A stretch of 64,000 bases of DNA, from contig NZ_CP030033.1 in NCBI RefSeq assembly GCF_003611035.1, positions 3,968,001 through 4,032,000 of the forward strand. The letters run 5' to 3'. Origin of the DNA: Cryobacterium soli. Its GTDB lineage: Bacteria > Actinomycetota > Actinomycetes > Actinomycetales > Microbacteriaceae. A model generated the notes under the pieces. That model did not search any database. It was not told where the DNA came from and worked only from the letters and a program-made list of their open reading frames with translations. Positions within the stretch are counted from its first letter, which is position 1. Every line of letters begins with the position of its first letter. Position numbers and translations under genes: made by a program. Of the stretch, positions 35,347 to 42,726 are shown one piece after another.

Positions 35347-35745
35347 TCAGCTCACGTCTCCCGCCGCGAAACCGGCGTCGTCGCCCGCGAAACGCTCGCG
35401 GAGGGCGAGGAAATGGGTCACCGTGAGCCCGTTCCGCAACAGGTAGGGCTCTACGCCGCCGAGTGCGGCGACATCGGCCAGGGCCTGGCGGAGCGCAGCC
35501 GGATGCGGTTCGGCGGTGAGCGCGGCCGCCACGGCCTCGTCTTCGGATACGCCGGCGGCCAGGAAGGCCAGGGCGAGCACCAGCCCGGTGTGGTGCTCGG
35601 CACCGGGGCCGTGCACCACGAGCGGCCCGTCGCCGGCGGCTATCACCGCGACGGCTCCGGCGAGCAGCTGGCCGTCGTGGGCGATGAGATCGGCGTATGC
35701 GCCGCCGGCGCCGATGCGGCCGGAGTCTGTGACTGGACTGGTCAT
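35347..35745 (-). CDS. Tyrosine-phosphatase-like protein lacking the catalytic cysteine
   Basis: 132 residues, ATG with GGGAGGG upstream. The stretch LVVHGPGAEHHTGLVLALAF followed by LAAGVSEDEAVAAAL lines up with the P-loop of Y_phosphatase3/dual-specificity phosphatases, normally HCxxGKDRTG followed by a hydrophobic helix. Here the catalytic Cys is Gly and the phosphate-binding Arg is His, so phosphatase activity is not expected. The C-terminal part (HPAALRQALADVAALGGVEP) matches the usual helical end of that family. It is shorter than a full phosphatase (about 240 residues), so it may be a stand-alone sensor or a decaying gene. The relation is my reading of one motif. Confidence 0.5.
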   Translation of the reverse strand: MTSPVTDSGRIGAGGAYADLIAHDGQLLAGAVAVIAAGDGPLVVHGPGAEHHTGLVLALAFLAAGVSEDEAVAAALTAEPHPAALRQALADVAALGGVEPYLLRNGLTVTHFLALRERFAGDDAGFAAGDVS

Positions 35746-35826
35746 GGTGCCCTCCCGAAGTTCACGAACGTGCGAATCGGGACAGTCTGCCCCATCGGGG
35801 TGAACGGGAGGTGAAGGCCGACCGGA

Positions 35827-36546
35827 TCAGGCCGGGTCGGGGGCCCACCGGGTGCGCTCAGCTCGCCCCAGCCGGCTCAGGCCGATCGCGCCGGCCGAGA
35901 TGCCGATGATGACGGCGGCGATCACCAGGATGTAGAGCAGCACCGACGGCCAGCCGCCGGGTTCGCCGGGGTTGAGGAACGGGTAGGTCCACCAGTCGGT
36001 GAACGTGCCGCGCAGCAGCGCGTAGGCCAGCCAGGTGAGCGGGTAGATGAGCGCGAACCAGATGCGCTTCCAGGCCAGGGCCGGGCGCCCGGGAGCCAAC
36101 AGCCAGTCCAGCAGGATCAGGGCGGGCGCCCAGACGTGCAGCACCTCGTTGGGCCAGCTGATGCCCACGTAGCTGCCGTCCGACGGCAGGTTGCGCAGCA
36201 ACAGGTTGTAGACGACGCCGGTGATCACGGCGTAGCTGAGCGTGGACATCCGCACCCGGGCCAGCAGCTCGGGCTCGGCGGCCAGGCGGAGGGCGAGGAC
36301 GCCGCCGACCGCGAGGACGACCACGTTCATCAGGCTGGACTGGATGGTGAAGTAGCCGAAGTAGGCGGCCGGGTCGAAGGCGTCGTGCAGGAGCTCGTCG
36401 CTGATCTGCGTGACGATCGCCGCCAGCACCACCAGGGCCAGGAGGATCCGCAGGACTCCCACGGTGCGTCGTACGGGGGTGGGACGGTCCGTCTGGCGGG
36501 AGGTCAGGCTGTCGATCGGGGCCTCGGCGGGTGCTGCAGAACTCAT
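35827..36546 (-). CDS. Pr6Pr family membrane protein
   Basis: 239 residues with six membrane segments. YFTIQSSLMNVVVLAVGGVL, TGVVYNLLLRNLPSDG, NEVLHVWAPALILLDWLLAP and FALIYPLTWLAYALLRGTF are the pattern of the Pr6Pr (plasmid-related/FAR-17a-like) actinobacterial membrane proteins. Function unknown. It has no obvious partner; the gene ends 81 bases from the phosphatase-like gene on the same strand. Confidence 0.82.
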   Translation of the reverse strand: MSSAAPAEAPIDSLTSRQTDRPTPVRRTVGVLRILLALVVLAAIVTQISDELLHDAFDPAAYFGYFTIQSSLMNVVVLAVGGVLALRLAAEPELLARVRMSTLSYAVITGVVYNLLLRNLPSDGSYVGISWPNEVLHVWAPALILLDWLLAPGRPALAWKRIWFALIYPLTWLAYALLRGTFTDWWTYPFLNPGEPGGWPSVLLYILVIAAVIIGISAGAIGLSRLGRAERTRWAPDPA

Positions 36547-36606
36547 CTGTTCAGGTTAGGGCACCACCCCTGACCCGCCCGGTTGGACAGGCTGGAGCGG
36601 ACGGGG

Positions 36607-37404
36607 CTAGAACGGGAACAGCAGCCGGTGCAGGAACTGGCGGGTGCGTTCGTGCTGCGGGTGGCGCAGCATCTGGCGGGGGTCGCCGTGCTCGACGATG
36701 GTGCCGCCGTCGACGAAGGCGACCTCGCTGGCCACCTCCCGGGCGAATTCGAGTTCGTGTGTCACGATGACCATGGTCCAGCCCTCGGCGGCCAGCTCTT
36801 TGATCAGTCGCAGGACGTCGCCCACGAGCTCGGGGTCCAGGGCGCTGGTGGGTTCGTCGAAGAGCAGCAGGGCGGGGCGCAGCGCCAGGGCGCGCACGAT
36901 GCCGACCCGCTGCTGCTGGCCACCGGAGAGCTCGAACGGGTAGCTGTCCTTCTTGTCGATCAGGCCGACCCGGGTGAGCAGCTGGAGGGCTTCGGCCTCG
37001 ACCTCGGCGCGGGGGCGCCGCTGCACGATGACCGGACCCTCCATCACGTTCTCCAGCACGGTCTTGTGCGGGAACAGGTTGTAGTGCTGGAAGACCATGG
37101 CCGACTGGTCGCGCAGGGCGCCGAGGGCCTTCCGGGGCACGGGCTTGCCCGCGGCGGTCGCCGCGTCGAAGTCGATGGCCGTGGCCGTGGCATCCGCCCC
37201 GGCGATCTCGATGCGGCCGCCGTCGGCGACCTCGAGCCCGTTCAGGCACCGCAGCACGGTGGTCTTGCCCGACCCGGACGGCCCGATCAGGGCGAGCACC
37301 TGGCCCCTGGCCACCGTGAGGTCGATCGAGGTGAGCACCCGGTTGGCGCCGAAGCTCTTCTGCAGGCCGCGGACGGTCAGGAGATTCTGGTCAGTGGGCG
37401 ACAT
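36607..37404 (-). CDS. Amino-acid ABC transporter, ATP-binding protein
   Basis: 265 residues. ALIGPSGSGKTTVLRCLNGL (Walker A), SYPFELSGGQQQRVGIVRAL (signature), ALLLFDEPTSALDPELV (Walker B) and VIVTHELEFAREVA (H-loop) define a polar amino-acid uptake ATPase of the GlnQ/TcyN group. A stretch near residue 75-95 (TATAIDFDAATAAGKPVPRK) is a small insertion. Its start lies inside the end of the permease gene (14-base overlap), so it is the third gene of a binding protein-permease-ATPase operon. Confidence 0.94.
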   Translation of the reverse strand: MSPTDQNLLTVRGLQKSFGANRVLTSIDLTVARGQVLALIGPSGSGKTTVLRCLNGLEVADGGRIEIAGADATATAIDFDAATAAGKPVPRKALGALRDQSAMVFQHYNLFPHKTVLENVMEGPVIVQRRPRAEVEAEALQLLTRVGLIDKKDSYPFELSGGQQQRVGIVRALALRPALLLFDEPTSALDPELVGDVLRLIKELAAEGWTMVIVTHELEFAREVASEVAFVDGGTIVEHGDPRQMLRHPQHERTRQFLHRLLFPF

Positions 37405-38059
37405 AGCGGTCCAATCGCTTTTCGAGCACGCCCTGGCCGCTGGAGAGCACCAGGCAGATCACCCAGTAGAGCAGCGCGGCCTCCAGGTACAGGGCCATGA
37501 ACTGCTGGCTGAACGCTGCCACCTGCTGCGCCTCACGGAACAGCTCGGTGACGAGGATCAGGGAGGCCAGGGAGGTGTCCTTGACGAGGCTGATGAAGGT
37601 GTTCGACAGGGGCGGCACCGACACCCGGGCGGCCTGCGGCAGGATGATCCGGGTGAGGGCGCGCTGGTGCGACATGCCGATCATGTACGCCGCTTCCCAC
37701 TGCCCCTTGGGCACTGAGAGGATCGCGGCGCGGATGACCTCGGCCGCGTAGCCGCCCACGTTGATGGAGAAAGCCACGATGGCGCTGGGCCACGGGTCGA
37801 TCACGATGCCGAGCGACGGCAAGCCGTAGAAGATCACGAACAGCTGTACGAGCAGCGGTGTGCCGCGCACCACCGAAATGTAAACGCGGGCGATCGAGGA
37901 GAGCCAGCGCCGCCGCGACAGGCGCATCAGCGCGAGCCCGAGGGCGAGCACCAGCCCGATCGCGAACGACGACAGCGCCAGCGGGATGGTTCCCGTGATG
38001 GCGCCGTGGAGCAACGGCCACAGCGAATCGAGCATCAACTGCCAGGTGGACTGGCTCAC
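37391..38059 (-). CDS. Amino-acid ABC transporter, permease
   Basis: 222 residues from a GTG at 38059 that overlaps the binding-protein stop (GTGA); the frame open upstream lies within the binding-protein gene. Four to five membrane segments and the conserved EAAYMIGMSHQRALTRIILP loop (EAA motif) that contacts the ATPase are present. PLALSSFAIGLVLALGLALM and VRGTPLLVQLFVIFYGLPSL are the HisM/GlnP signatures. It probably works as a homodimer since only one permease gene is present. Confidence 0.94.
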   Translation of the reverse strand: MSQSTWQLMLDSLWPLLHGAITGTIPLALSSFAIGLVLALGLALMRLSRRRWLSSIARVYISVVRGTPLLVQLFVIFYGLPSLGIVIDPWPSAIVAFSINVGGYAAEVIRAAILSVPKGQWEAAYMIGMSHQRALTRIILPQAARVSVPPLSNTFISLVKDTSLASLILVTELFREAQQVAAFSQQFMALYLEAALLYWVICLVLSSGQGVLEKRLDRYVAH

Positions 38060-38880
38060 TTCGAGACGTCGGCCCCGAAGTAGGTGTCCGAGATCGTGGC
38101 CAGGGTGCCGTCGGCGCTCAGGGTGGCGAGAGCATCCGTCACGGCGTCGGCCAGGGCCGTGCCTCCCTGGGCGAAGGCGAAGGCGCTCTCCGACCGGTCG
38201 GTGGTCTCGGCGGCGATCTTCAGACCGGAAGCGCCGGTCTGCTTCTTGTAGTCGAGGTAGGTGAGCTTGTCGTTCACGGTGGCGTCCACACGGCCCTGCT
38301 CGACGAGGGCGACCGACTGGGCCCAGCCCTCCACGGACTGCACGGTGGCGCCGCTCTCGGTGGCCAGGGTGTACCAGTTGCTGGTGAGCGACTGGGCCGT
38401 GGTCTTTCCGCTCAGGCTGTCGAAGGAGGTGATCGAGGTGTTGTCGGACGGCACGACGATGACGCCGGTGGAGTAGGTGTACGGGGCGGAGAAGGCGTAG
38501 GCCGCCTCGCGCTCGGGGGTGATCGAGACCTGGTTGGCGATGGTGTCGAACCGGCCGGCCTCGAGGCCGGCGAAGATGGCGTCCCATTGGGTCTCTTCGA
38601 ACTTCGCTGTGACGCCCAGCTGGTCGGCGACGGCCGTGGCCACCTCGACGTCGTAGCCGGTGAGGTCGCCGGAGCCGTCGGCGTGGTACGAGAACGGCCG
38701 GTAGGTGCCCTCGGTGCCGATCGTCAGCGTGCCGGACTCGAGAACCGAGCTCAGCGAGTCGTCCGTGCCTGTCGTGGAGCCGGCGGACGCGCCGGAGTCA
38801 CCCGCGGAGGCGCTGCAGCCGGCCAGGGCCACCGCTGCGGCGAGGGTGAGGACGGTGGCGGAGACGAGGTGACGCTTCAT
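38056..38880 (-). CDS. Amino-acid (cystine-like) ABC transporter, substrate-binding lipoprotein
   Basis: 274 residues from the ATG at 38880; ATGs at 38892 and 38907 are alternatives. VLTLAAAVALAGCSASAG is a lipoprotein signal ending in LAGC. The SBP_bac_3 body has LTIGTEGTYRPFSYHADGSG, LTGYDVEVATAVADQLGV and AGLEAGRFDTIANQVSITPE; the last resembles the cystine-binding proteins FliY/TcyA. Cystine uptake is thus the best guess among polar amino acids. First gene of the three-gene importer operon; its 226-base upstream gap shows no clear metabolite riboswitch or operator. Confidence 0.88.
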   Translation of the reverse strand: MKRHLVSATVLTLAAAVALAGCSASAGDSGASAGSTTGTDDSLSSVLESGTLTIGTEGTYRPFSYHADGSGDLTGYDVEVATAVADQLGVTAKFEETQWDAIFAGLEAGRFDTIANQVSITPEREAAYAFSAPYTYSTGVIVVPSDNTSITSFDSLSGKTTAQSLTSNWYTLATESGATVQSVEGWAQSVALVEQGRVDATVNDKLTYLDYKKQTGASGLKIAAETTDRSESAFAFAQGGTALADAVTDALATLSADGTLATISDTYFGADVSK

Positions 38881-39106
38881 GTGAATGTTCATCCAATTGC
38901 TGATCATGGGAGCTGGTGGCGGTGTTCGAAGGTGCAGCTTCGTCGTGGGAAGGCACACCCCGAGGTTAACAAGTCCGGCGGCCCCGGTGATATTCCGAGT
39001 CGCCGCATGACGGCGGTGGCCCCCGTTCGCGCGCAGCCGGGCACCTGTCGGGAGACCGATTTTCGGCATATGCTGCCGCGGTCGCACTCAACCCGAAGGA
39101 GTACGC

Positions 39107-40111
39107 GTGAAACTGTCGATTCAACAACACGATCGTTCCTCTGCTGTGCTGCTCGGCATGGCCTGCGGCGACGCCCTGGGTGCCGGGTACGACTTCGCCG
39201 GGCCGATGCCACCCACCGCAGCGGTGGGAATGCGCGGCGGCGGAGGCGCGCACTGGGCGCGTGGGGAGTGGACCGACTACACGGCTCTGGCCGTTCCCGT
39301 GGCCCGGGCCGCGGCCGACGGTCTCGACCTGCGTGACGAGTCCACCCTCGACCTCATCGTGGCCGAGTGGCTGGACTGGTCCACCACGGCGCCGTTCGCG
39401 GGCCTGCAGCTGGCGGCGGCGCTGTCCGGGCGCTCCACGAGCGAGTCTGCGGCGGAGGGGGTGCGCCGGGCCGCCAGGGAACAGCATGACCGCATCGGCC
39501 GCAGCGCCGGGAACGGGTGCCTGCTGCGCACCGCCCCGGTGGCTCTGGCCTACCTGCACGACGCTGACGCCCTCGCCGACGCCGCCCGCGGGCTGAGCGA
39601 ACTCACTCACTGTGAGACGGACGCGGGGGACGCCTGCGTACTCTGGGGCCTCGCGATCCGCCACGCCGTGCTGGAAGGCGAGCTGGACCTGCGCGTGGGC
39701 CTCGGCACGCTGTCGCCGGGCCGGCGGGAACTCTGGTCGGCTCGGATCGGGCACGCGGAACGCCGCGAGCCGCGCGACTTCACCCGCAACGGCTGGGTGG
39801 TGCAGGCGCTGCAGGGCGCCTGGTCGGCCATCGTGCACACCGACGCCACGGATGCCGGCCAATACCGCCGGGGTGTCGAGGCCGCGGTGCGCGGCGGCGG
39901 AAACACCGACGCCGTGGCCGGCGTCGCCGGTGCGCTGCTGGCGGCCCGGTGGGGTCTCGCGGCGGTGCCGAGCGAATGGCGCCGCCTGGTGCAGGGCTGG
40001 CCGGGGCTGCGCGGGGCCGACCTGGTGCGGCTGTCGGTGCTCGCCGCGCACGGCCACGACACCAACGACGCGGGCGAACGGGAGAGCTTTCGGCTCCACG
40101 TCGTGAGGTGA
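39107..40111 (+). CDS. ADP-ribosylglycohydrolase-family protein with altered metal-binding residues
   Basis: 334 residues with the DraG/ARH fold: SAVLLGMACGDALGAGYDFA at the start, GRSAGNGCLLRTAPVALAYL in the middle and NTDAVAGVAGALLAARWGLA near the end. These enzymes use two Mg ions to remove ADP-ribose from protein or other targets. The first metal motif, normally WTDDT, is WTDYT here (codon 39278-39280 TAC), and the second, normally GxDTDT, is GGNTDA (39899-39913). Three usual ligand positions are therefore changed and activity is doubtful; ADP-ribose binding could persist. It converges on the RecQ-fusion gene with a 6-base gap. Confidence 0.85.
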   Translation: MKLSIQQHDRSSAVLLGMACGDALGAGYDFAGPMPPTAAVGMRGGGGAHWARGEWTDYTALAVPVARAAADGLDLRDESTLDLIVAEWLDWSTTAPFAGLQLAAALSGRSTSESAAEGVRRAAREQHDRIGRSAGNGCLLRTAPVALAYLHDADALADAARGLSELTHCETDAGDACVLWGLAIRHAVLEGELDLRVGLGTLSPGRRELWSARIGHAERREPRDFTRNGWVVQALQGAWSAIVHTDATDAGQYRRGVEAAVRGGGNTDAVAGVAGALLAARWGLAAVPSEWRRLVQGWPGLRGADLVRLSVLAAHGHDTNDAGERESFRLHVVR

Positions 40112-40117
40112 AGAACC

Positions 40118-42241
40118 TTACGAGCGCAATGCCAGCGTGAACGGGAGCACGGCGGGTGCTCCGGCGCGTCGTAGCAGCCGCCCGGCCACCGTGAGGGTCC
40201 ACCGGCTGTCGGCGAGGTCGTCGACCAGCAGCACCGGACCGGTGGCGTCGGCGAGGCCGGCCGCGAGCTCTGCGCCCACCTCGAAGCCGCCCCACACACT
40301 GGAGAGGCGGTAGGCGCTGTTGCCGCCCGAGTCGCCCGTCGGTCCCGTCCCGACCAGGTCGAGGGAGCCCAGGAAGGGCAGCCGGCCCACCCGGCTGAGT
40401 TCGGCGGCCACCGAGGCCACAAGCTGCGGATGCGACCGTGACGGCATGGCCACCACGCCCACGGGCCGCTCGGCCCAGCCCCATTCGGCGAGGACCCGTA
40501 CGCAGGCGGCCGTGAGCGCCGCCGAGGCCGGCGCATCCGGGGTGCCCGGGGCGAACACCTCGCGCAGGGTGTTGCCCCAGCCCAGGTCGGTGAGCCGGGC
40601 GAGGGAGCGACCGCCGAGGATCCGGTCGCCGGGGTCGATGCGGCCCTTGGCGCTCACGCCCAGCCGGTCGGCGCCGGTGGGCCACTGGGCGCGCGGGTCG
40701 AGCGCCACGCCCACCCGGTCGAGGGCCGACCCGGCCGTGCTCGCGGCCGAGGCCGACACGTCGGTGGGGTACCAGGGTGCGGCGCAGTTGTCGCAGCGGC
40801 CGCAGGGCACCGCGGTGTCGTCGTCGAGGGCGCGCTGCAGGAACTCCATGCGGCACCCGGTGATGCGTTCGTAGTCGAGCATGGCGTTCTGCTCGGTGAG
40901 CCGGGCCGCGCCGATGCGCTCGTAGCGGTCGCGGTCGTAGACCCACGGTTGCCCGGTGGCCACCCAGCCGCCGCTGACCCGGCGCACGGCGCCGTCCACG
41001 TCGAGCACCTTGAGCAGCAGCTCCAGCGGGGAGCGGCGCAGGTCCACCCTGGCCTCGAGGGCCGGCGTCGACAGCGGGGCGCCGCCGTGGGCGTGCAGCG
41101 CGGACAGGACGGCCTCGGCCTTGTTCTGGCTCGGCATCGACGACGTCGCGAAGTACTGCCAGATGGCCTCGTCCTCCACACCGGGCAGCAACAGCACGTC
41201 GGCGTTCTCGGTGGCGCGGCCGGCGCGGCCCACCTGCTGGTAGTAGGCGACGGGGGAGCTGGGGGCGCCCAGGTGCAGCACGAAGCCCAGGTCGGGCTTG
41301 TCGAACCCCATGCCCAGGGCGCTCGTGGCCACGAGGGCCTTCACCTGGTTGGCCTTGAGCAGCCCCTCGGATTCCTCGCGTTCGGTGGTGTCGGTCTGGC
41401 CGGTGTAGGCCCGCACGGCGTGCCCGGCCTCCCGCAGCAGCCGGGCGGTGTCTTCGGCGGCGGAGACCGTGAGGGTGTAGATGATGCCGCTGCCGGGCAG
41501 CTCGGCCAGGTGGCTGAGCAGCCAGGCCAGCCGGGCCCGGGAGTCGGGCAGCCGCAGCACGCCCAGCCGCAGCGACGCGCGGGCGAGCGGGCCGCGGATG
41601 GTGACGACACCGTCGGTCGAGCCTGCGACCCCCATTGCAACCTGCTCCGCCACATCCGTCACCACCCGGCTGTTGGCCGTGGCCGTGGTCGCGAGCACCG
41701 GCACCCCGGCCGGCATGGCCGCGATCAGGTCGCGCAGCCGCCGGTAGTCGGGCCGGAAGTCGTGCCCCCAGTCGGAGATGCAGTGCGCCTCGTCGACCAC
41801 GAGCAGGCCGGCCCGCTCGAGAAGGGCGGGCAGCTGCTCGTCGCGGAAGGACGGGTTGTTCAGCCTCTCGGGGGAGACCAGCAGTACGTCGACCTCGTCG
41901 GCGCGAAGAGCTGCGAGCACGTCGGTCCACTCGTGCGCGTTGGCGGAGTTGATCGACACGGCGCGCACGCCGGCCCGGGCGGCCGCGGCCACCTGGTCGC
42001 GCATGAGCGCCAACAGCGGTGACACCAGGATGGTGGGGCCGGCGCCCTGACGGCGGAGCAGCAGGGTGGCCACGAAGTAGACCGCCGATTTGCCCCACCC
42101 GGTGCGCTGCACCACGAGGGCGCGGCGGCGGCGGTCGACGAGAGTCTCGATGGCCTCGTACTGGCCCTCGTGGAAGTCGGCGTCCGGCCGGCCGACGAGG
42201 GTGCGCAGGATGTCGAGCGCTGCCTCGCGTGTGTCGGTCAC
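40118..42241 (-). CDS. RecQ-family DNA helicase fused to a phosphoribosyltransferase-like domain
   Basis: 707 residues from a GTG that overlaps the PPOX stop (GTGA). The helicase has QRTGWGKSAVYFVATLLL (Walker A), LVVDEAHCISDWGHDFRPDY (DEAH plus aromatic loop), ATSALGMGFDKPDLGFV and QQVGRAGRA (motif VI). A zinc-binding region follows, with GCRMEF and VPCGRCDNC near 470-485. Instead of an HRDC domain, the last 200 residues end in TGPVLLVDDLADSRWTLTVA, which resembles the acidic PRPP loop of phosphoribosyltransferases, though the usual TTG turn is SRW. It should unwind 3'-tailed DNA; the role of the fused domain is unknown. Confidence 0.9.
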   Translation of the reverse strand: MTDTREAALDILRTLVGRPDADFHEGQYEAIETLVDRRRRALVVQRTGWGKSAVYFVATLLLRRQGAGPTILVSPLLALMRDQVAAAARAGVRAVSINSANAHEWTDVLAALRADEVDVLLVSPERLNNPSFRDEQLPALLERAGLLVVDEAHCISDWGHDFRPDYRRLRDLIAAMPAGVPVLATTATANSRVVTDVAEQVAMGVAGSTDGVVTIRGPLARASLRLGVLRLPDSRARLAWLLSHLAELPGSGIIYTLTVSAAEDTARLLREAGHAVRAYTGQTDTTEREESEGLLKANQVKALVATSALGMGFDKPDLGFVLHLGAPSSPVAYYQQVGRAGRATENADVLLLPGVEDEAIWQYFATSSMPSQNKAEAVLSALHAHGGAPLSTPALEARVDLRRSPLELLLKVLDVDGAVRRVSGGWVATGQPWVYDRDRYERIGAARLTEQNAMLDYERITGCRMEFLQRALDDDTAVPCGRCDNCAAPWYPTDVSASAASTAGSALDRVGVALDPRAQWPTGADRLGVSAKGRIDPGDRILGGRSLARLTDLGWGNTLREVFAPGTPDAPASAALTAACVRVLAEWGWAERPVGVVAMPSRSHPQLVASVAAELSRVGRLPFLGSLDLVGTGPTGDSGGNSAYRLSSVWGGFEVGAELAAGLADATGPVLLVDDLADSRWTLTVAGRLLRRAGAPAVLPFTLALRS

Positions 42242-42717
42242 AGCGCGTCGAGCCGCGCGGCCACGTCGGCCGGGAAGCCACCGGAGGAGACAGGGCTCCA
42301 CCTGGTGGGGGTGATGCGGATGAGCGATTTGTTCTGCAGGGTCATGGCCGCCCGGTATTCGTCCCAGTTCGGGTGCTCGCCGGCGATGCAGCGGAAGTAG
42401 TCGACCAGGCCGTCGCCGGCTTCCGGCATGTGCAGGATCTCGGCCGTGCCGTCCACCTGTATCCACGCGCCGTCCCACTCGTCGGAGAGCACCAGCACCG
42501 AGGTCTGCGGGTCGCGTTCGGCGTTGCGGGTCTTGGCCCGCGACGGATACGAGGAGATCACGATGCGGCCCTCGTCGTCGACGCCGCCGGAGACCGGCGA
42601 CATCTGCGGCCGGCCGTCACCCCGGGTGGTGGCCAGGAGCATCCGGTGCCGGGGTCGCACGAAGGCGAGCATCTCGGACAGGGGGACGGTGGTGGAGGTC
42701 GCGATGTTTCTGGCCAT
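42238..42717 (-). CDS. PPOX-class (FMN/F420-binding) oxidoreductase
   Basis: 159 residues with the split-barrel flavin fold: SEMLAFVRPRHRMLLATTRG at the start, QMSPVSGGVDDEGRIVISSY, then SRAKTRNAERDPQTSVLVLS. These match the actinobacterial PPOX-class F420-dependent enzymes and related FMN proteins. The substrate is unknown. Its stop overlaps the RecQ-fusion start by 4 bases, so the two are translated from one message, an unexpected partner for a helicase. Confidence 0.85.
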   Translation of the reverse strand: MARNIATSTTVPLSEMLAFVRPRHRMLLATTRGDGRPQMSPVSGGVDDEGRIVISSYPSRAKTRNAERDPQTSVLVLSDEWDGAWIQVDGTAEILHMPEAGDGLVDYFRCIAGEHPNWDEYRAAMTLQNKSLIRITPTRWSPVSSGGFPADVAARLDAL

Positions 42718-42726
42718 GCCCTCAGG

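Noticed and set aside
38060..38587. Upstream extension of the ABC permease
   Set aside because: It lies within the substrate-binding protein gene in another frame; the GTG overlapping that gene's stop gives the family-typical length.
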